DNA of 64,000 bases from SZUA-22 sp963751695. Its GTDB lineage: Bacteria; Bacteroidota; Ignavibacteria; Ignavibacteriales; Melioribacteraceae. This document shows, one piece after another, positions 1 to 10,486 of this stretch. The position numbers were made by a program, and so were the translations under genes. Positions within the stretch are counted from its first letter, which is position 1, and each line of letters starts with the position of its first letter. A model generated the notes under the pieces. It saw nothing but the letters and a program-made list of their open reading frames with translations, was not told where the DNA came from and did no database searches. The DNA lies in NCBI GenBank assembly GCA_963751695.1, contig CAVVVP010000003.1, forward strand, positions 62,001 through 126,000. The letters are read 5' to 3'.

Positions 1-1
1 A

Positions 2-868
2 ATGTCGATAGGAATTGGAGTTTTTCTTGTTGATGCAAGAGTTGTGCCAGGTGGAGTCAGCGGACTCTCTATGGCTTTTTATTATCTAACTGACGGTGCA
101 GTTTCAGTTGGTATTATGATCTGGCTCTTCAATGTTCCTCTTTATATTTGGGGAGTAAAAGAGTTGGGCAAACGATTTGGGGTGAGAACCTTTTACGGCT
201 TTACCATCAATGCATTTTTTATTGACTTTTTTCGTGGAGATATTCCAGGATTTGGATTTGTTAGACTCCAAGATACTCAAACTGTTCAGAATCTGTTGCA
301 TAACGATTTTTTATTTCTCATTCTGATTGGAGCTGCATTTTTGGGTGTTGGATTAGGAATTGTATTTAAGTTTAAAGGAACAACTGCTGGAAGTGATATT
401 GTTGCCGCAATTATGCAGAAAAAATTTGGAATGAAACCCGGTCAAGCTATTATGAGTATCGATTTTATGGTTATTCTTTTAGCTGGATTAATAATCGAGT
501 TTAAAGACCTTGCATTAGACAAACCAGCTTTTCTACTAACTCTATACGCACTTTTTCTCTTATTTATCTCTGCCAGAATAGTAGATGTAATTATTGATGG
601 ATTCGATTATGCACGCATGGCATATATCGTTTCTGATAAAAATAAAGAAATTGCCGAACGTATTATGACCGATCTAAGCCGGGGAGCAACTGCAATTAAA
701 ACTCGAGGGCTTTATAGAAATATTGAGCAAGAAATGATCACTACCATTGTAACACTAAAAGAATTAAGAAAGTTGCAAGATCTTATACGGGAGATCGATC
801 CCGATGCATTTGTTGTTATTAGTAATGTTCACGAAATTCTAGGTGAAGGATTTAGAAGAAGAATATGA
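2..868 (+). CDS. YitT/DUF2179 family membrane protein, 5' truncated by window edge
   Basis: A polytopic inner-membrane protein of the YitT family (DUF161 membrane region plus C-terminal DUF2179 domain), whose transport role is not established. The first visible residues fall inside the first membrane helix, just before the family's V-x-G-G-V-S-G loop (VPGGVSG, about residue 16). The ATG at base 2 is therefore probably an internal methionine and the true start lies outside the window. About five hydrophobic segments follow, with the typical K-x-T-T-A-G-S-D-I loop (about residue 125). The soluble DUF2179 part runs from about residue 205 to the end (IVSDKN, RGATAIKTRG, VVISNVHEILG). The gene ends before a hairpin that separates it from the convergent M24 peptidase gene. 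Family is secure; substrate unknown. Confidence 0.85.
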   Translation: MSIGIGVFLVDARVVPGGVSGLSMAFYYLTDGAVSVGIMIWLFNVPLYIWGVKELGKRFGVRTFYGFTINAFFIDFFRGDIPGFGFVRLQDTQTVQNLLHNDFLFLILIGAAFLGVGLGIVFKFKGTTAGSDIVAAIMQKKFGMKPGQAIMSIDFMVILLAGLIIEFKDLALDKPAFLLTLYALFLLFISARIVDVIIDGFDYARMAYIVSDKNKEIAERIMTDLSRGATAIKTRGLYRNIEQEMITTIVTLKELRKLQDLIREIDPDAFVVISNVHEILGEGFRRRI

Positions 869-888
869 TTTTTCCTAAATAATTTACT

Positions 889-911
889 TCCGAGGTCTTA
901 GAGACCTCGGA
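889..911. terminator. Hairpin between convergent genes, probable bidirectional terminator
   Basis: A perfect 10-bp stem (TCCGAGGTCT with AGACCTCGGA) closes a 3-nt TAG loop in the gap between the YitT gene and the convergent M24 peptidase gene. T-tracts on either side are short, so factor-independent termination may be weak, but its position suits a shared terminator. Confidence 0.6.
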
Positions 912-931
912 TATTTTGTAATGCTGCTGTA

Positions 932-2125
932 CTAACTATTTATCAAATAAATTTCTTTTTGAGGCTTCGATAAATATTCGCATCCATCCTTTATTACTAG
1001 AATAATTTCTTCTATTGTTGCAATTCCATGATCTTTTATCGGCAGTCTTGGTTCAATTGTAAATACATTATTCTCTTCGAGCTCAAGATATGGAATGTTA
1101 CCGTACCTTTCCCATTTTGGACCAAGTAAAGCACCACCATCATGGGCTACTCTGCCAACTTGATGTCCAAGTCCATGTGGATATTCTTCATATCCATTTG
1201 AAGTTATATAACTTCTTGCAACATCATCAATTTCCCAACCCATTTTGCCAGGTTTAATCGCATCAGAAGACATTTTGATAGAATCGACAATCACATTAAA
1301 ACCTCTCATAACTTCTTCTGGAGCTTCAGTTTCATCATCTTTAAGAATGTACCAAGTTCTTTGTAGATCAGAACAATACCCATTTTTTTTAATTCCAAAA
1401 TCCATATTAACAACATGTCCTTTTTCTATCAGTCTATCTGTAGGTCCTGAATGCGCTCCTGCTGAATCAGGACCTGTAAATACAGCTGGACAATGTTCCT
1501 CATCCCAAGCCATTTCCCATCCGTTTTCTTTTACAATTCCTTTAACATAAGTGGCAACATCTTTTTCAGTTTTTCCCGGTTTAATGAATTCAGTAACCTG
1601 ATCAAAAATGATAAGAGTTTCCTTTATAGCTTCCTTTATCAAATTAACTTCAGTAGAAGATTTTCTGCCGCGCAAGGCAGAAACAATTTCTTCCGATGAA
1701 ACAAATCTATCCATATATGGAGTATCTTTCAAAATATCCATTAATTCTAAATAGACACCATGGGTTAAACCATCTGCTAAACTCGAATTTTGTGAATAGT
1801 TGATTGCAATTGTCTGCGGATTGCATTTTTCGAGAGTTTTAACCAAATCTTCTCGAACTGATTTTAGGTATGGAATGATAGTGTCAAATGTTCCAACAGT
1901 TTTCATGTTCGCTTCTTCCAGCGAACCGATAATTGCTATTTTGTCTCCATCTTTTGTTAGAATAAAAGCAGAGTGCCAAGTGGCCCCAGTTCCAACGATC
2001 ATATCCATCATAGGATCTTTAATGTTCCCGGTTTCCCTTACAAAAGTCAACCACATATCAATATTTTTTTCATTCAGTATCTCTATCGCCTGCTGCTGTT
2101 TTTCAAGAATAAGCGTATCAGTCAT
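932..2125 (-). CDS. M24 family metallopeptidase (Xaa-Pro aminopeptidase/dipeptidase-like)
   Basis: A pita-bread-fold metallopeptidase of the creatinase/prolidase group, expected to cleave N-terminal Xaa-Pro bonds with two divalent metals. The N-terminal half (residues 1-150) is the creatinase-N-like domain and the C-terminal half is the catalytic domain. All five metal ligands can be placed: Asp near 242 (NMDFG), Asp near 253 (CSDLQRT), His near 321 (HGLGHQVG), Glu near 358 (FTIEPRL) and Glu near 372 (ATIEEI). No signal peptide, so probably cytoplasmic. Length (397 aa) is normal. It follows the lamin-tail gene on the same strand with a gap of only about 35 bp, so the two may be co-transcribed. 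Peptide recycling is the likely role; the exact substrate cannot be read. Confidence 0.88.
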   Translation of the reverse strand: MTDTLILEKQQQAIEILNEKNIDMWLTFVRETGNIKDPMMDMIVGTGATWHSAFILTKDGDKIAIIGSLEEANMKTVGTFDTIIPYLKSVREDLVKTLEKCNPQTIAINYSQNSSLADGLTHGVYLELMDILKDTPYMDRFVSSEEIVSALRGRKSSTEVNLIKEAIKETLIIFDQVTEFIKPGKTEKDVATYVKGIVKENGWEMAWDEEHCPAVFTGPDSAGAHSGPTDRLIEKGHVVNMDFGIKKNGYCSDLQRTWYILKDDETEAPEEVMRGFNVIVDSIKMSSDAIKPGKMGWEIDDVARSYITSNGYEEYPHGLGHQVGRVAHDGGALLGPKWERYGNIPYLELEENNVFTIEPRLPIKDHGIATIEEIILVIKDGCEYLSKPQKEIYLINS

Positions 2126-2160
2126 TTTAAGCTCCGTGTTTAAATTTTATTTACTCAAAA

Positions 2161-5100
2161 CTACAATTTTCTAGCAACTACTATTACATCCTTTAGAACA
2201 TCAACAACCCCGAATGAGGAATTACTCGCTTCTAGAAAGACAATATACATCCCAATTTTTAGTGGATTTCCAGAATCATCAAGACCATCGAATATAGCAG
2301 ACCCTTGAGCAGAAGAGGCTTTATTATTGACCAAAGTTCTGACCAATCGGCCTTTGTCATCAAATATTTTCACCCTTATCTGTGCTGTATTTGCAGATAG
2401 ATTGTAGGAGATAATCGAGAAATCCTCAAAACCATCATTGTCCGGGGAAAAAGGATTTGGAGAAAACGCGAGTTGTGCTTCTGAAAGTTCTCCACCGATA
2501 AAAATAGAATTCTCCATTCCTGGTGTCGCCCCACTCTGGTCAACGCTTGTACTCCAATTTGAGAAATCGTTTCCGCTAATGTGAGGATTTATTCTCTCAA
2601 TAGTTCTATTCTTAGTAACAAGGATGTTCTGATTATGCCAGTCTGAACTGTATTTTACTGAGTCAATCGTATTTCCCCAATGATCAATTATTACCAATAT
2701 TTCTTCTTCATTAGATAGACTTAGATTTCCATCATTTGACATTTTAACATAAGGATGATCAACCAATTCAGGGTAAGTATAATAAATCGATGAATCAGAA
2801 TAAAATACAAAAAACTGATTAGAAGGAAGTTCTAGAAACGTCTCTGATATCTCAAAGTAATTGCCTGATCCATCAATTAAATTCCAGCCCCCGATATCAA
2901 TTGTGGATTCTGATGAGTTGTATAATTCAATAAATTCAGAATTATCTACATCTGGATCAAACATTATTTCATTGATGCTGATATCACCTTTAGTATAAGG
3001 TTTAGTTTCTGCAATAGAATTGCTTGCTCCAGGTGTTGATCCAGACACACTCAACGATGGCAGCCAATTAAAAATATCAATAGTAGGTTCTTCAATTGAA
3101 ACTCTTTCAAGCGATCTTCCCTTTTCAATTCTCCAGTCTTGATCATATCGCAAACTATCGATTACTTTATGATTGAAATCATAGAGTAGAATTCCATCCT
3201 CTCTGTTACCTAGTGTTCCAAATTTTACTTCAAGGATTATCGTGTTATCTAATTTTCCAAATTTTGAAGTGTCACTGGTAATTATTAGAAATTCATTTGG
3301 AGCAATTTCTATGTTTTCTTCAGTGATCTTTTTTATAGTAGGTGAGACTATATAATCACTTATCGACCAACCCTTAATATTAATATCACTATTTGAATTA
3401 TTGTATAACTCAATCCATTCTGCTTCATTAACATCAGAATTGGCAATAAACTCATTGATCAGAACCGAATTTTTTAAAAATCCAGGATACAATTTCAAAA
3501 AAGAGTTGTTATTTGCCGTGTCGTTATCAACTTCAGCAAGAACAGATACATCAATTATTACCGAATCTTGGAGCAGAAATGAATTATCGCTTTGTACAAT
3601 TATTGAATCACCATCTTGCAAACTTAAATTATTGATCAAACTAAGTTCTGTAAAATTAGCAGCTTTGATCAGATTAAATTTTACGGAAAAATTATTGATA
3701 TCATTCACACCGACATTTTTTATCTTAGCTTCAACCAAAACCTCTTCATTAAATGATGGAAATTCCGGGATAGTTTTAATCTCAGAAATCATTAGATCAT
3801 AATCTTTTGGAGTGATGCTATTCTTTCTGCCAGGTGTACTTAGCTCTATATCGATTGAACTATTCCAATTTGTTGAATCATTTGACTCTAGATAGTGAAA
3901 TCTACGTTCCAGTGAAAATCCAGATGTTCCTCCCCAATCTGAATGATATTTAACAGAATCGATAAAATTTCCATACTGATCTTTTAAAACAACCCCATCT
4001 ACGTCATTATTCATGTTAGCGAAGTTTTGAACTAGTAACTTTGAAGAAATGCTGTTGTGATAATCCCAAATTGTTGAATCTTTTGAAATCACAACGAGGT
4101 CATTTGGATCAAGCAAAAGATCATTATCAGTGATAATATTGGTTTTTGGAGTTGTAAGTATATCAGTGATGGACCATTCTTTCAAATTGATTTTATCATT
4201 GGATGAATTATATAACTCAACCCATTCAGGCTCTCCATTGATTGGTGAGTACATTATTTCATTAATGACTACAACATTGTAAGAGTATCCTGGAGCAATG
4301 GTTTCATACAATTTATTGTTTGTGGAAACTTCGTCCTCAGCAGATAAAATTTCAATTAAAAATGCATATTCGTCTTTGATGGAGTCTATTACATAACTGA
4401 AATCGACCACAGTTGAATCTCCACTTGAAAGGCTGGATATCTCTTTTGTTTCAATAAACAAGAAGTTTGTCGTGTCCAAATTTTCATCTTCAAACAGGGA
4501 CAAAGCAGCTGTTATATTTGTTTTACCAATATTTCTAATTTTTGCTGAGATATTAACTTGATCTCCATATGTTGGAAACCTAGGTGTGAAGATTAAATTT
4601 ACTATTTCAAGATCAAACTCACGCTGACTTATTGAGTTTAACATTCCAGGAGTACCCCCGGAATCAATACTAGCATTTCGCCAATTTGTAGAATCAATTG
4701 AAGAGTACTCTGAATTGAATCTTTCAAGAGATAGACCGTTAGACCCTCCCCAGTCTGGATTAAAGCGTAAGGAGTCGATTACCCTATTTAGTGAATCGAG
4801 AAGAATTATACAATCTCCAGAATTATTTAAGTTTGGAAAGCTTGAGATAATAAAACTGAGAGTATCATTGTACACATCAATAAAAGCGGTATCCTTTGCA
4901 ATTACAAAATAATCCAGCGGATTTAAGAGCAGATCATTTTCAATAACAAGAACTGTATCAACTTCGTCAGCAATTTGATAGTTTTTAAGATTCAAAGTTT
5001 TATCACTGCGATTATAAAGTTCTACCCACTCTGGCTCAGGTTTGTTCGGCGCATACATGATCTCGTTAATTATAATATCATTTCTTTGCTCATTCAACTC

Positions 5101-6826
5101 AACACCAATGAATTCGAGAAACGAAATATTGTTGTTAAAGTCCATATCTTCAATATAATTAACTTCAGCAATGTAATAATTCTCTCCAATTTTGAACTCA
5201 GTCGACTCAAATGAAATTGTTATTGAGTCACCAATCGCAAGTCCGGATTGATTGGACTCAAATATTATCTCATTTTGCTGCCCAGTTGAGTCATAATTCG
5301 AATCCGAAAAAATTTGAACTTTGAAAATGTTTGAGTTCGCTGTCCCCATGTTCTTGATTTGAAGGTTTAGATTCACAGGGTTACTTATAACAGCATATTC
5401 CTCAGATAAGTTGAATTGGGTTAGAACAAGATCATGCAACTTAGGAGTTAATGAATTTTCCTTTCCAGGAGTCCCACCGAAAGGACTAACACTAGATCCC
5501 CAGTTTGTACTGTCGTTACTAACAAAGCTTAGATCAATTTTTTCTAAAGAATATCCTTCATCTCCACCCCAGTCTTTAGAATAGCTGATACTATCAATCG
5601 TTCTTTTTAATGAGTCGAGAATTTTTAAGTCATCATTGGAGTTATTCAAGGATGGAAGATTAAGTGTTTTTATTGGTGATGTTATGTCATAGTAATTGCT
5701 TATGCTTTCATCATCTGACAAAACAATAAACTCTCCCGGTTGAATGAAAAATGAAGAGTCCGCAATTCTAATAGAAGAGGATCGGTCTTCGATTCTCCAA
5801 TCATTTAGGTTTATTGCTGATTCTGATAAGTTATATATCTCCAACCATTCTGGCTCATCTTCAGTAGGAGCATACATGATTTCGCTTATGATAATATCAT
5901 TGTAATTATTCTTTTTGGGAAATACGGCTAGTTGATTTGAGATTAAGTTGTTTTCTAACTTCTGGTCTTGAAGAAAATTAACAATTGCATAAACATTATA
6001 TTCACCTCTTGGCAAACTAGATGTTATTCCGACCACTTCAAGGGAATCTAGCGGAGATAAATTCTGGATGTTTTCTTCAATTATTATTTCTTCATTTTGT
6101 GCAAGCGAATCTGAATTGAAATCAACAAATATCTCTGCAGAAAAATCACTAGCTGTAGAAAGACCAATGTTTTTTATCTTAACCGTAAATTGAACTTCCT
6201 CATTTTCAAATATTTCAGTAGGCGAAAAACTTAATTCTGATACAGCTAAGTCATATTCTTTTGTTGATACGGAGTTTTCTGATCCTGGAGATACCATTAA
6301 TTCCAATCGAATTTGCCCAGTTTGAAGAATTTGATTCATTACTTAAATCTATTTTTTCATCTGATATCCCAGATCCATTGTTTGCAGAATATTCATACAC
6401 ATTTACTGTGTCTCCAGAAGGGTTTACTAAATAGATTACTCTATCACTTGTATTTGCCATACCAGAAGATCCGAAGGCATTATTATCAATTGAAAGGACA
6501 ACCGCATTTGGCGGAACAAGTTCAGAATAAATTCCATTTGTGGCATCATAATCGCCTTCGAACACAACTGCAAATGATTTTGGTGGAATAATCGTACTTC
6601 CCACATTACTAATTATCGTATCAGCATTAGATGTTGAATAGATGATCTGATATCTAGAAATATCAATACTATTTTGCTCTGAAAGGTTATAAATCTCTAT
6701 AAATTCACTATTTGAAACTGCCGGATAGAACATTACCTCTGAAATTAAAACTGAATCAATTTGAGAATATGAAATTGAGTTGATTAGAAGCAGAGAAATG
6801 AAAATCGTATTTAAAGTAGATTTCAT
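2161..6826 (-). CDS. Giant secreted lamin-tail/CARDB protein with C-terminal sorting-like domain (frameshifted)
   Basis: A secreted surface protein of about 1554 aa if one base is removed. It begins with a signal peptide (hydrophobic run ending near SISYSQ). Six lamin-tail domains follow, each opening with I-N/S-E-I/V-M and E-W/F-x-E-L/I-Y-N; they start near bases 6750, 5900, 5080, 4265, 3460 and 2980. Four CARDB-like Ig domains (D-L-x-x-x with K-I-K/R-N-I/V-G) lie between them. Each lamin-tail domain ends in a TPG-x-x-N-S linker. The C-terminal 100 residues (FSPNPFSPDNDGFEDF, then IFDDKGR) resemble CHU/FlgD-like tails of T9SS cargo. The frame breaks near base 6290: the 191-residue 5' frame runs to NWANSIGING, and the other frame resumes at SPGSENSVS, exactly the repeat linker. 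One surplus base restores it. Lamin-tail domains in bacteria often accompany surface or nuclease-linked proteins; function here unknown. Confidence 0.8.
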
Positions 6827-6995
6827 CTAAAGGATGCCCAATAATTGACGTTAAAATATAAAATCAAAATGAAAGATTTAAAGAACTTTTAAATTATTTT
6901 GATTTGTTACCAAAATATGGGTAATTAAATAGAAACATTTTATTTTGATCATATTGCTATATTACGAACCAAAATATTTGCTTAAAGGAATTTTA

Positions 6996-8339
6996 ATGAA
7001 AGAGCCAAATGTAAGTGTAGCTATAATGACTGAAGAGATCATCAGTTTTGAATTACATGGTGAATACACTTGCTCTTGCAAAAAAGCACAATGTAACGGA
7101 AATTATAGTGCTAAAGTTGAGGGCGATAAAATATTAGTTTCTAAAGGTTCTGAGTCAATGGCAGTCGAAAATAATACAATCTTCACTCCAAGTGATTTAG
7201 AATCAGAATCATTTAAGCTCAAAGGAGTGATGATAGGTAAGCAATTCCACTGGCAGAAAAAAGAAACACAGGTTTTGCTTGGATCACTAAAACTAATTAT
7301 AGAAGAAGGAAAAATAACTGCAATAAATATAGTTCCTGTCGAGCGATATTTAGAAAGTGTGATCTCATCAGAGATGAGTGCTACAAGTTCAATGGAATTG
7401 TTGAAAGCTCATGCAATTATTTCTCGAAGTTGGCTCCTTGCACAGATGGAAAAAAGAACCAGTATTAGCTCATCTGATGGGGATTATCAATCTGTTATCA
7501 AAACGGATGATGAATTGATAAAATGGTACGATCGTGAGGATCACAAACTATATGATGTTTGTGCAGATGACCATTGTCAGCGATACCAAGGTATTACCAG
7601 AATGCATGCTCACAATGCACAAGATGCAGTTACTAATACCAGAGGAATTGCTTTGGTTTATAATAATCTTATTTGCGACACTCGCTTTTCAAAATCTTGC
7701 GGTGGAATCTCCGAATCATTTGAAAATGTTTGGGAACCAATTAAACATCCCTATCTAGAAAGTGTCATTGACTACAAATTTGAAAGTGATGACTTTGACC
7801 AAGACCTAACCAAAGAGAAGGCGGCTGAAAAATGGATTATGGAAAATCCTCATGCGTACTGCAATACGAAGGATGCGAGTATATTATCTCAAGTTTTAGT
7901 CGATTATGACAGAGAAACGACTGACTTTTACAGATGGAAAGTGGAATACTCTCAAGGTGAGTTATCACAGCTTATCAAAGATAAATCTGGTATTGATTTT
8001 GGAGCCATCACAGATCTTATTCCACTTGAAAGAGGTTTTTCGGGAAGACTTAAGAAACTAAAAATAGTTGGGGCCAATAAAACATTAACTATCGGTAAAG
8101 AACTAGAGATCAGAAAAGTTCTTTCAAAAAACCATTTATATAGCTCAGCAATTATAATTAAAAAATTAAATTTTGAGGAAGGAATACCCCAAACATTTAT
8201 TCTTCATGGTGCCGGATGGGGGCATGGCGTTGGTTTATGCCAGATTGGAGCTGCAGTTATGGGTGAAATGGGGTTTTCATTTGATGAGATTTTACTTCAT
8301 TATTTTAAAGGAGCAAGTATAAAAAGGGTCTATGATTAG
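6996..8339 (+). CDS. SpoIID/LytB domain protein (peptidoglycan lytic transglycosylase-like)
   Basis: A 447-residue SpoIID/LytB-family protein. SpoIID proteins are lytic transglycosylases acting on peptidoglycan stripped of stem peptides. Family hallmarks are clear: ERYLESVISSEMS with the catalytic-type Glu (about residue 122), then LKAHAIISRSW, CADDHCQRYQG, and near the C-terminus GAGWGHGVGLCQIGA followed by ILLHYFKGASI. The ATG at 6996 is chosen over one 51 bases upstream because AAAGGAA precedes it at correct spacing and the family fold starts at once (NVSVAIMTEE). No signal peptide or membrane helix is evident at this start, odd for an enzyme acting on the wall. Several Cys residues (TCSCKKAQC, VCADDHC, KSCGG) may bind metal. 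It heads a plus-strand series leading to the VWA gene. Confidence 0.85.
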   Translation: MKEPNVSVAIMTEEIISFELHGEYTCSCKKAQCNGNYSAKVEGDKILVSKGSESMAVENNTIFTPSDLESESFKLKGVMIGKQFHWQKKETQVLLGSLKLIIEEGKITAINIVPVERYLESVISSEMSATSSMELLKAHAIISRSWLLAQMEKRTSISSSDGDYQSVIKTDDELIKWYDREDHKLYDVCADDHCQRYQGITRMHAHNAQDAVTNTRGIALVYNNLICDTRFSKSCGGISESFENVWEPIKHPYLESVIDYKFESDDFDQDLTKEKAAEKWIMENPHAYCNTKDASILSQVLVDYDRETTDFYRWKVEYSQGELSQLIKDKSGIDFGAITDLIPLERGFSGRLKKLKIVGANKTLTIGKELEIRKVLSKNHLYSSAIIIKKLNFEEGIPQTFILHGAGWGHGVGLCQIGAAVMGEMGFSFDEILLHYFKGASIKRVYD

Positions 8340-8383
8340 AAAAAATCAAATAGCATTATTTTCAATAGTAAGATTTTTATAAA

Positions 8384-10465
8384 ATGATTTTTCTAAATCC
8401 TACGATTCTATTCGGATTGTTGGCTTCGTCGATCCCAGTAATTATCCATTTCCTAAATCTCCGTAAAATTAGAAAAGTTGAATTCAGTACCCTTGTACTT
8501 TTAAAGGAGCTGCAAAAATCAAAAATTAAAAGGATAAAATTCAAACAATGGCTTTTACTTCTTCTTAGGGTCTTAATAATTCTATTTTTAGTTAGCTCCT
8601 TTGCGAGACCTACTCTTGAGTCCGTTACTATTACTGGTGCTGGATCGGTTGTAAAGACAACTGCAGTTTTTATTCTTGATGATTCTTACAGTATGTCTGT
8701 TATTGACGAAACTGGTTCTCATTTTAATAAGGCAAAAAATATAATTTCTGATTTATTCAATGATTTTAGAGAAGGAGATGAAGTGTTCCTTATTCGAACT
8801 TCCGATCCGCAGAATTATACTAAGATAGCAAATAATAATTTTGTTAATAACAAGATCAGGAATAGTAACATTTCTTATGTAACTAAATTGTTGGGAGAAT
8901 CAATTCAAATAGCATCATCAATTATCAGCAATTCGCAGAATTTCAATAAGGAAATATATCTGTTTTCAGACCTACAAACTTCTACATTTCTGTCAAATGG
9001 TAATGATAAAATGAATAATACTCTTTTTGATGATGTCACAAAACTCTATCTTTTTAGTTTTGAAACAAAGTCAATTAAAAACCTAGCTATTAGTGAGCTA
9101 AAACCAGAAAATCAAATATTGGAATTGAACAAAGAGATAAAACTGTCAGCCGCATTAAGCAATAATTCATCGTTTGATATTTCTGATGTATTATTATCAA
9201 TATTTCTAAATGGAGAGATCAACTCAAATAAAAATATTTCCGTCTCAGCTAACAGTTCTAAACTAGTAACAGCAGAAACCACACTTAAGAGCACTGGTAC
9301 AATCGAAATTTTAGCTGAGTTGGAGGAGGATGAAGTAGAATTTGATAATCAATATTATGAAATACTTATTATTCCAGAAAGTATAAAAATTTTAATGTTA
9401 TCAGAAATTCAGAGTGACACTAAATATCTTGAATTTGCATTGAATACTTCATCTGAAGTTTTTGATATTTCTGCTTTCCGTACGTCCAAAATTAATTCTA
9501 TAAATCTTTCCAACTATGATTGTGTTTTTCTTGTTGGAACAAATGATGTGAATACCAACACGAAATTATCGGAATATATCAACCAAGGTGGCCGAGTTGT
9601 CCTAATGCCAGGATCAAGAAATAATTCCTTTCAAGATTATGCTAAGTTGTTAGATATTTCTGATTACAGTTCAACTGAAGTTCTTAGTGATCCAGGACAA
9701 TACAACTCATTTGATAAGATAGACTATGAACATCCTCTGTTTCAAAATTTATTCGAGGATGCAACTAATGAAATTGAGTCGCCAAAAATTTATTCGTATA
9801 TTAAAAATACACCAAGCGGTATAGGACAAAATGTCATTGAACTTTTAGATGGTTCTTCATTTCTATCTGAATTTCGGATTGAGAATGGTACTATAATAAT
9901 TTTTAATGTCGCGCCAACTCTATCTTGGAGTGATGTCCCACTTAAAAGTATTTTTGCCCCACTTATTAACAGAATTGTCTATTACCTGGTAACAAATAAT
10001 GAATTTCCTGCAACACATCTTGCTGGAAAAGATCTTGAAATTACTGTTGCAAATATTAAAACCGAGCAGTTAAAAGTTGTAAGACCTGGCAATGAGGAAG
10101 AATATATAAATTTTGATAAGACAATAGAGCCAAACTTTATAAAGTATCGAAATACAGATAAAATAGGAATATATAAATTTTTCTCCGGGAATAGACTTAT
10201 TAGAGCTGAAGCAGTAAATGTGAATTCAATTGAATCTGACTTTGATCAACTATCTTCTGAAGAATTTAGAAATAGACTGGAAGATCTCGGATTTGGTGGA
10301 AATCTTATTGATATGAAAGATACGAACTATAAGGCTGAAATTGATAAAGCCCGATTTGGATCAGAATTATGGAAACTGTTTTTAGTCATAGCATTGGTAC
10401 TTGCACTATGTGAGATGTATATTTCAAGAAGTGCAAAAAAAGATTTGGCAGATATTATTACTTAA
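8384..10465 (+). CDS. BatA-like membrane protein with VWA domain
   Basis: A 693-residue inner-membrane protein with the BatA/aerotolerance-regulator N-terminal domain. Residues 1-75 contain two hydrophobic segments separated by FLNLRKIRKVEFSTL, the typical signature. A VWA domain follows with an intact metal-site motif DDSYS (about residue 98). A long extracytoplasmic region carries a glutamine-amidotransferase-like fold (VFLVGTND, GGRVVLMPG), and a last membrane helix lies near residues 660-680 (FLVIALVLALCEMY). Such proteins often pair with MoxR ATPases, but this copy is 30 kb from the MoxR operon and is followed at 21 bp by hflX. Role in envelope integrity or stress is inferred from the family only. 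Confidence 0.85.
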   Translation: MIFLNPTILFGLLASSIPVIIHFLNLRKIRKVEFSTLVLLKELQKSKIKRIKFKQWLLLLLRVLIILFLVSSFARPTLESVTITGAGSVVKTTAVFILDDSYSMSVIDETGSHFNKAKNIISDLFNDFREGDEVFLIRTSDPQNYTKIANNNFVNNKIRNSNISYVTKLLGESIQIASSIISNSQNFNKEIYLFSDLQTSTFLSNGNDKMNNTLFDDVTKLYLFSFETKSIKNLAISELKPENQILELNKEIKLSAALSNNSSFDISDVLLSIFLNGEINSNKNISVSANSSKLVTAETTLKSTGTIEILAELEEDEVEFDNQYYEILIIPESIKILMLSEIQSDTKYLEFALNTSSEVFDISAFRTSKINSINLSNYDCVFLVGTNDVNTNTKLSEYINQGGRVVLMPGSRNNSFQDYAKLLDISDYSSTEVLSDPGQYNSFDKIDYEHPLFQNLFEDATNEIESPKIYSYIKNTPSGIGQNVIELLDGSSFLSEFRIENGTIIIFNVAPTLSWSDVPLKSIFAPLINRIVYYLVTNNEFPATHLAGKDLEITVANIKTEQLKVVRPGNEEEYINFDKTIEPNFIKYRNTDKIGIYKFFSGNRLIRAEAVNVNSIESDFDQLSSEEFRNRLEDLGFGGNLIDMKDTNYKAEIDKARFGSELWKLFLVIALVLALCEMYISRSAKKDLADIIT

Positions 10466-10486
10466 ACAATAATATTATAGCATAAA

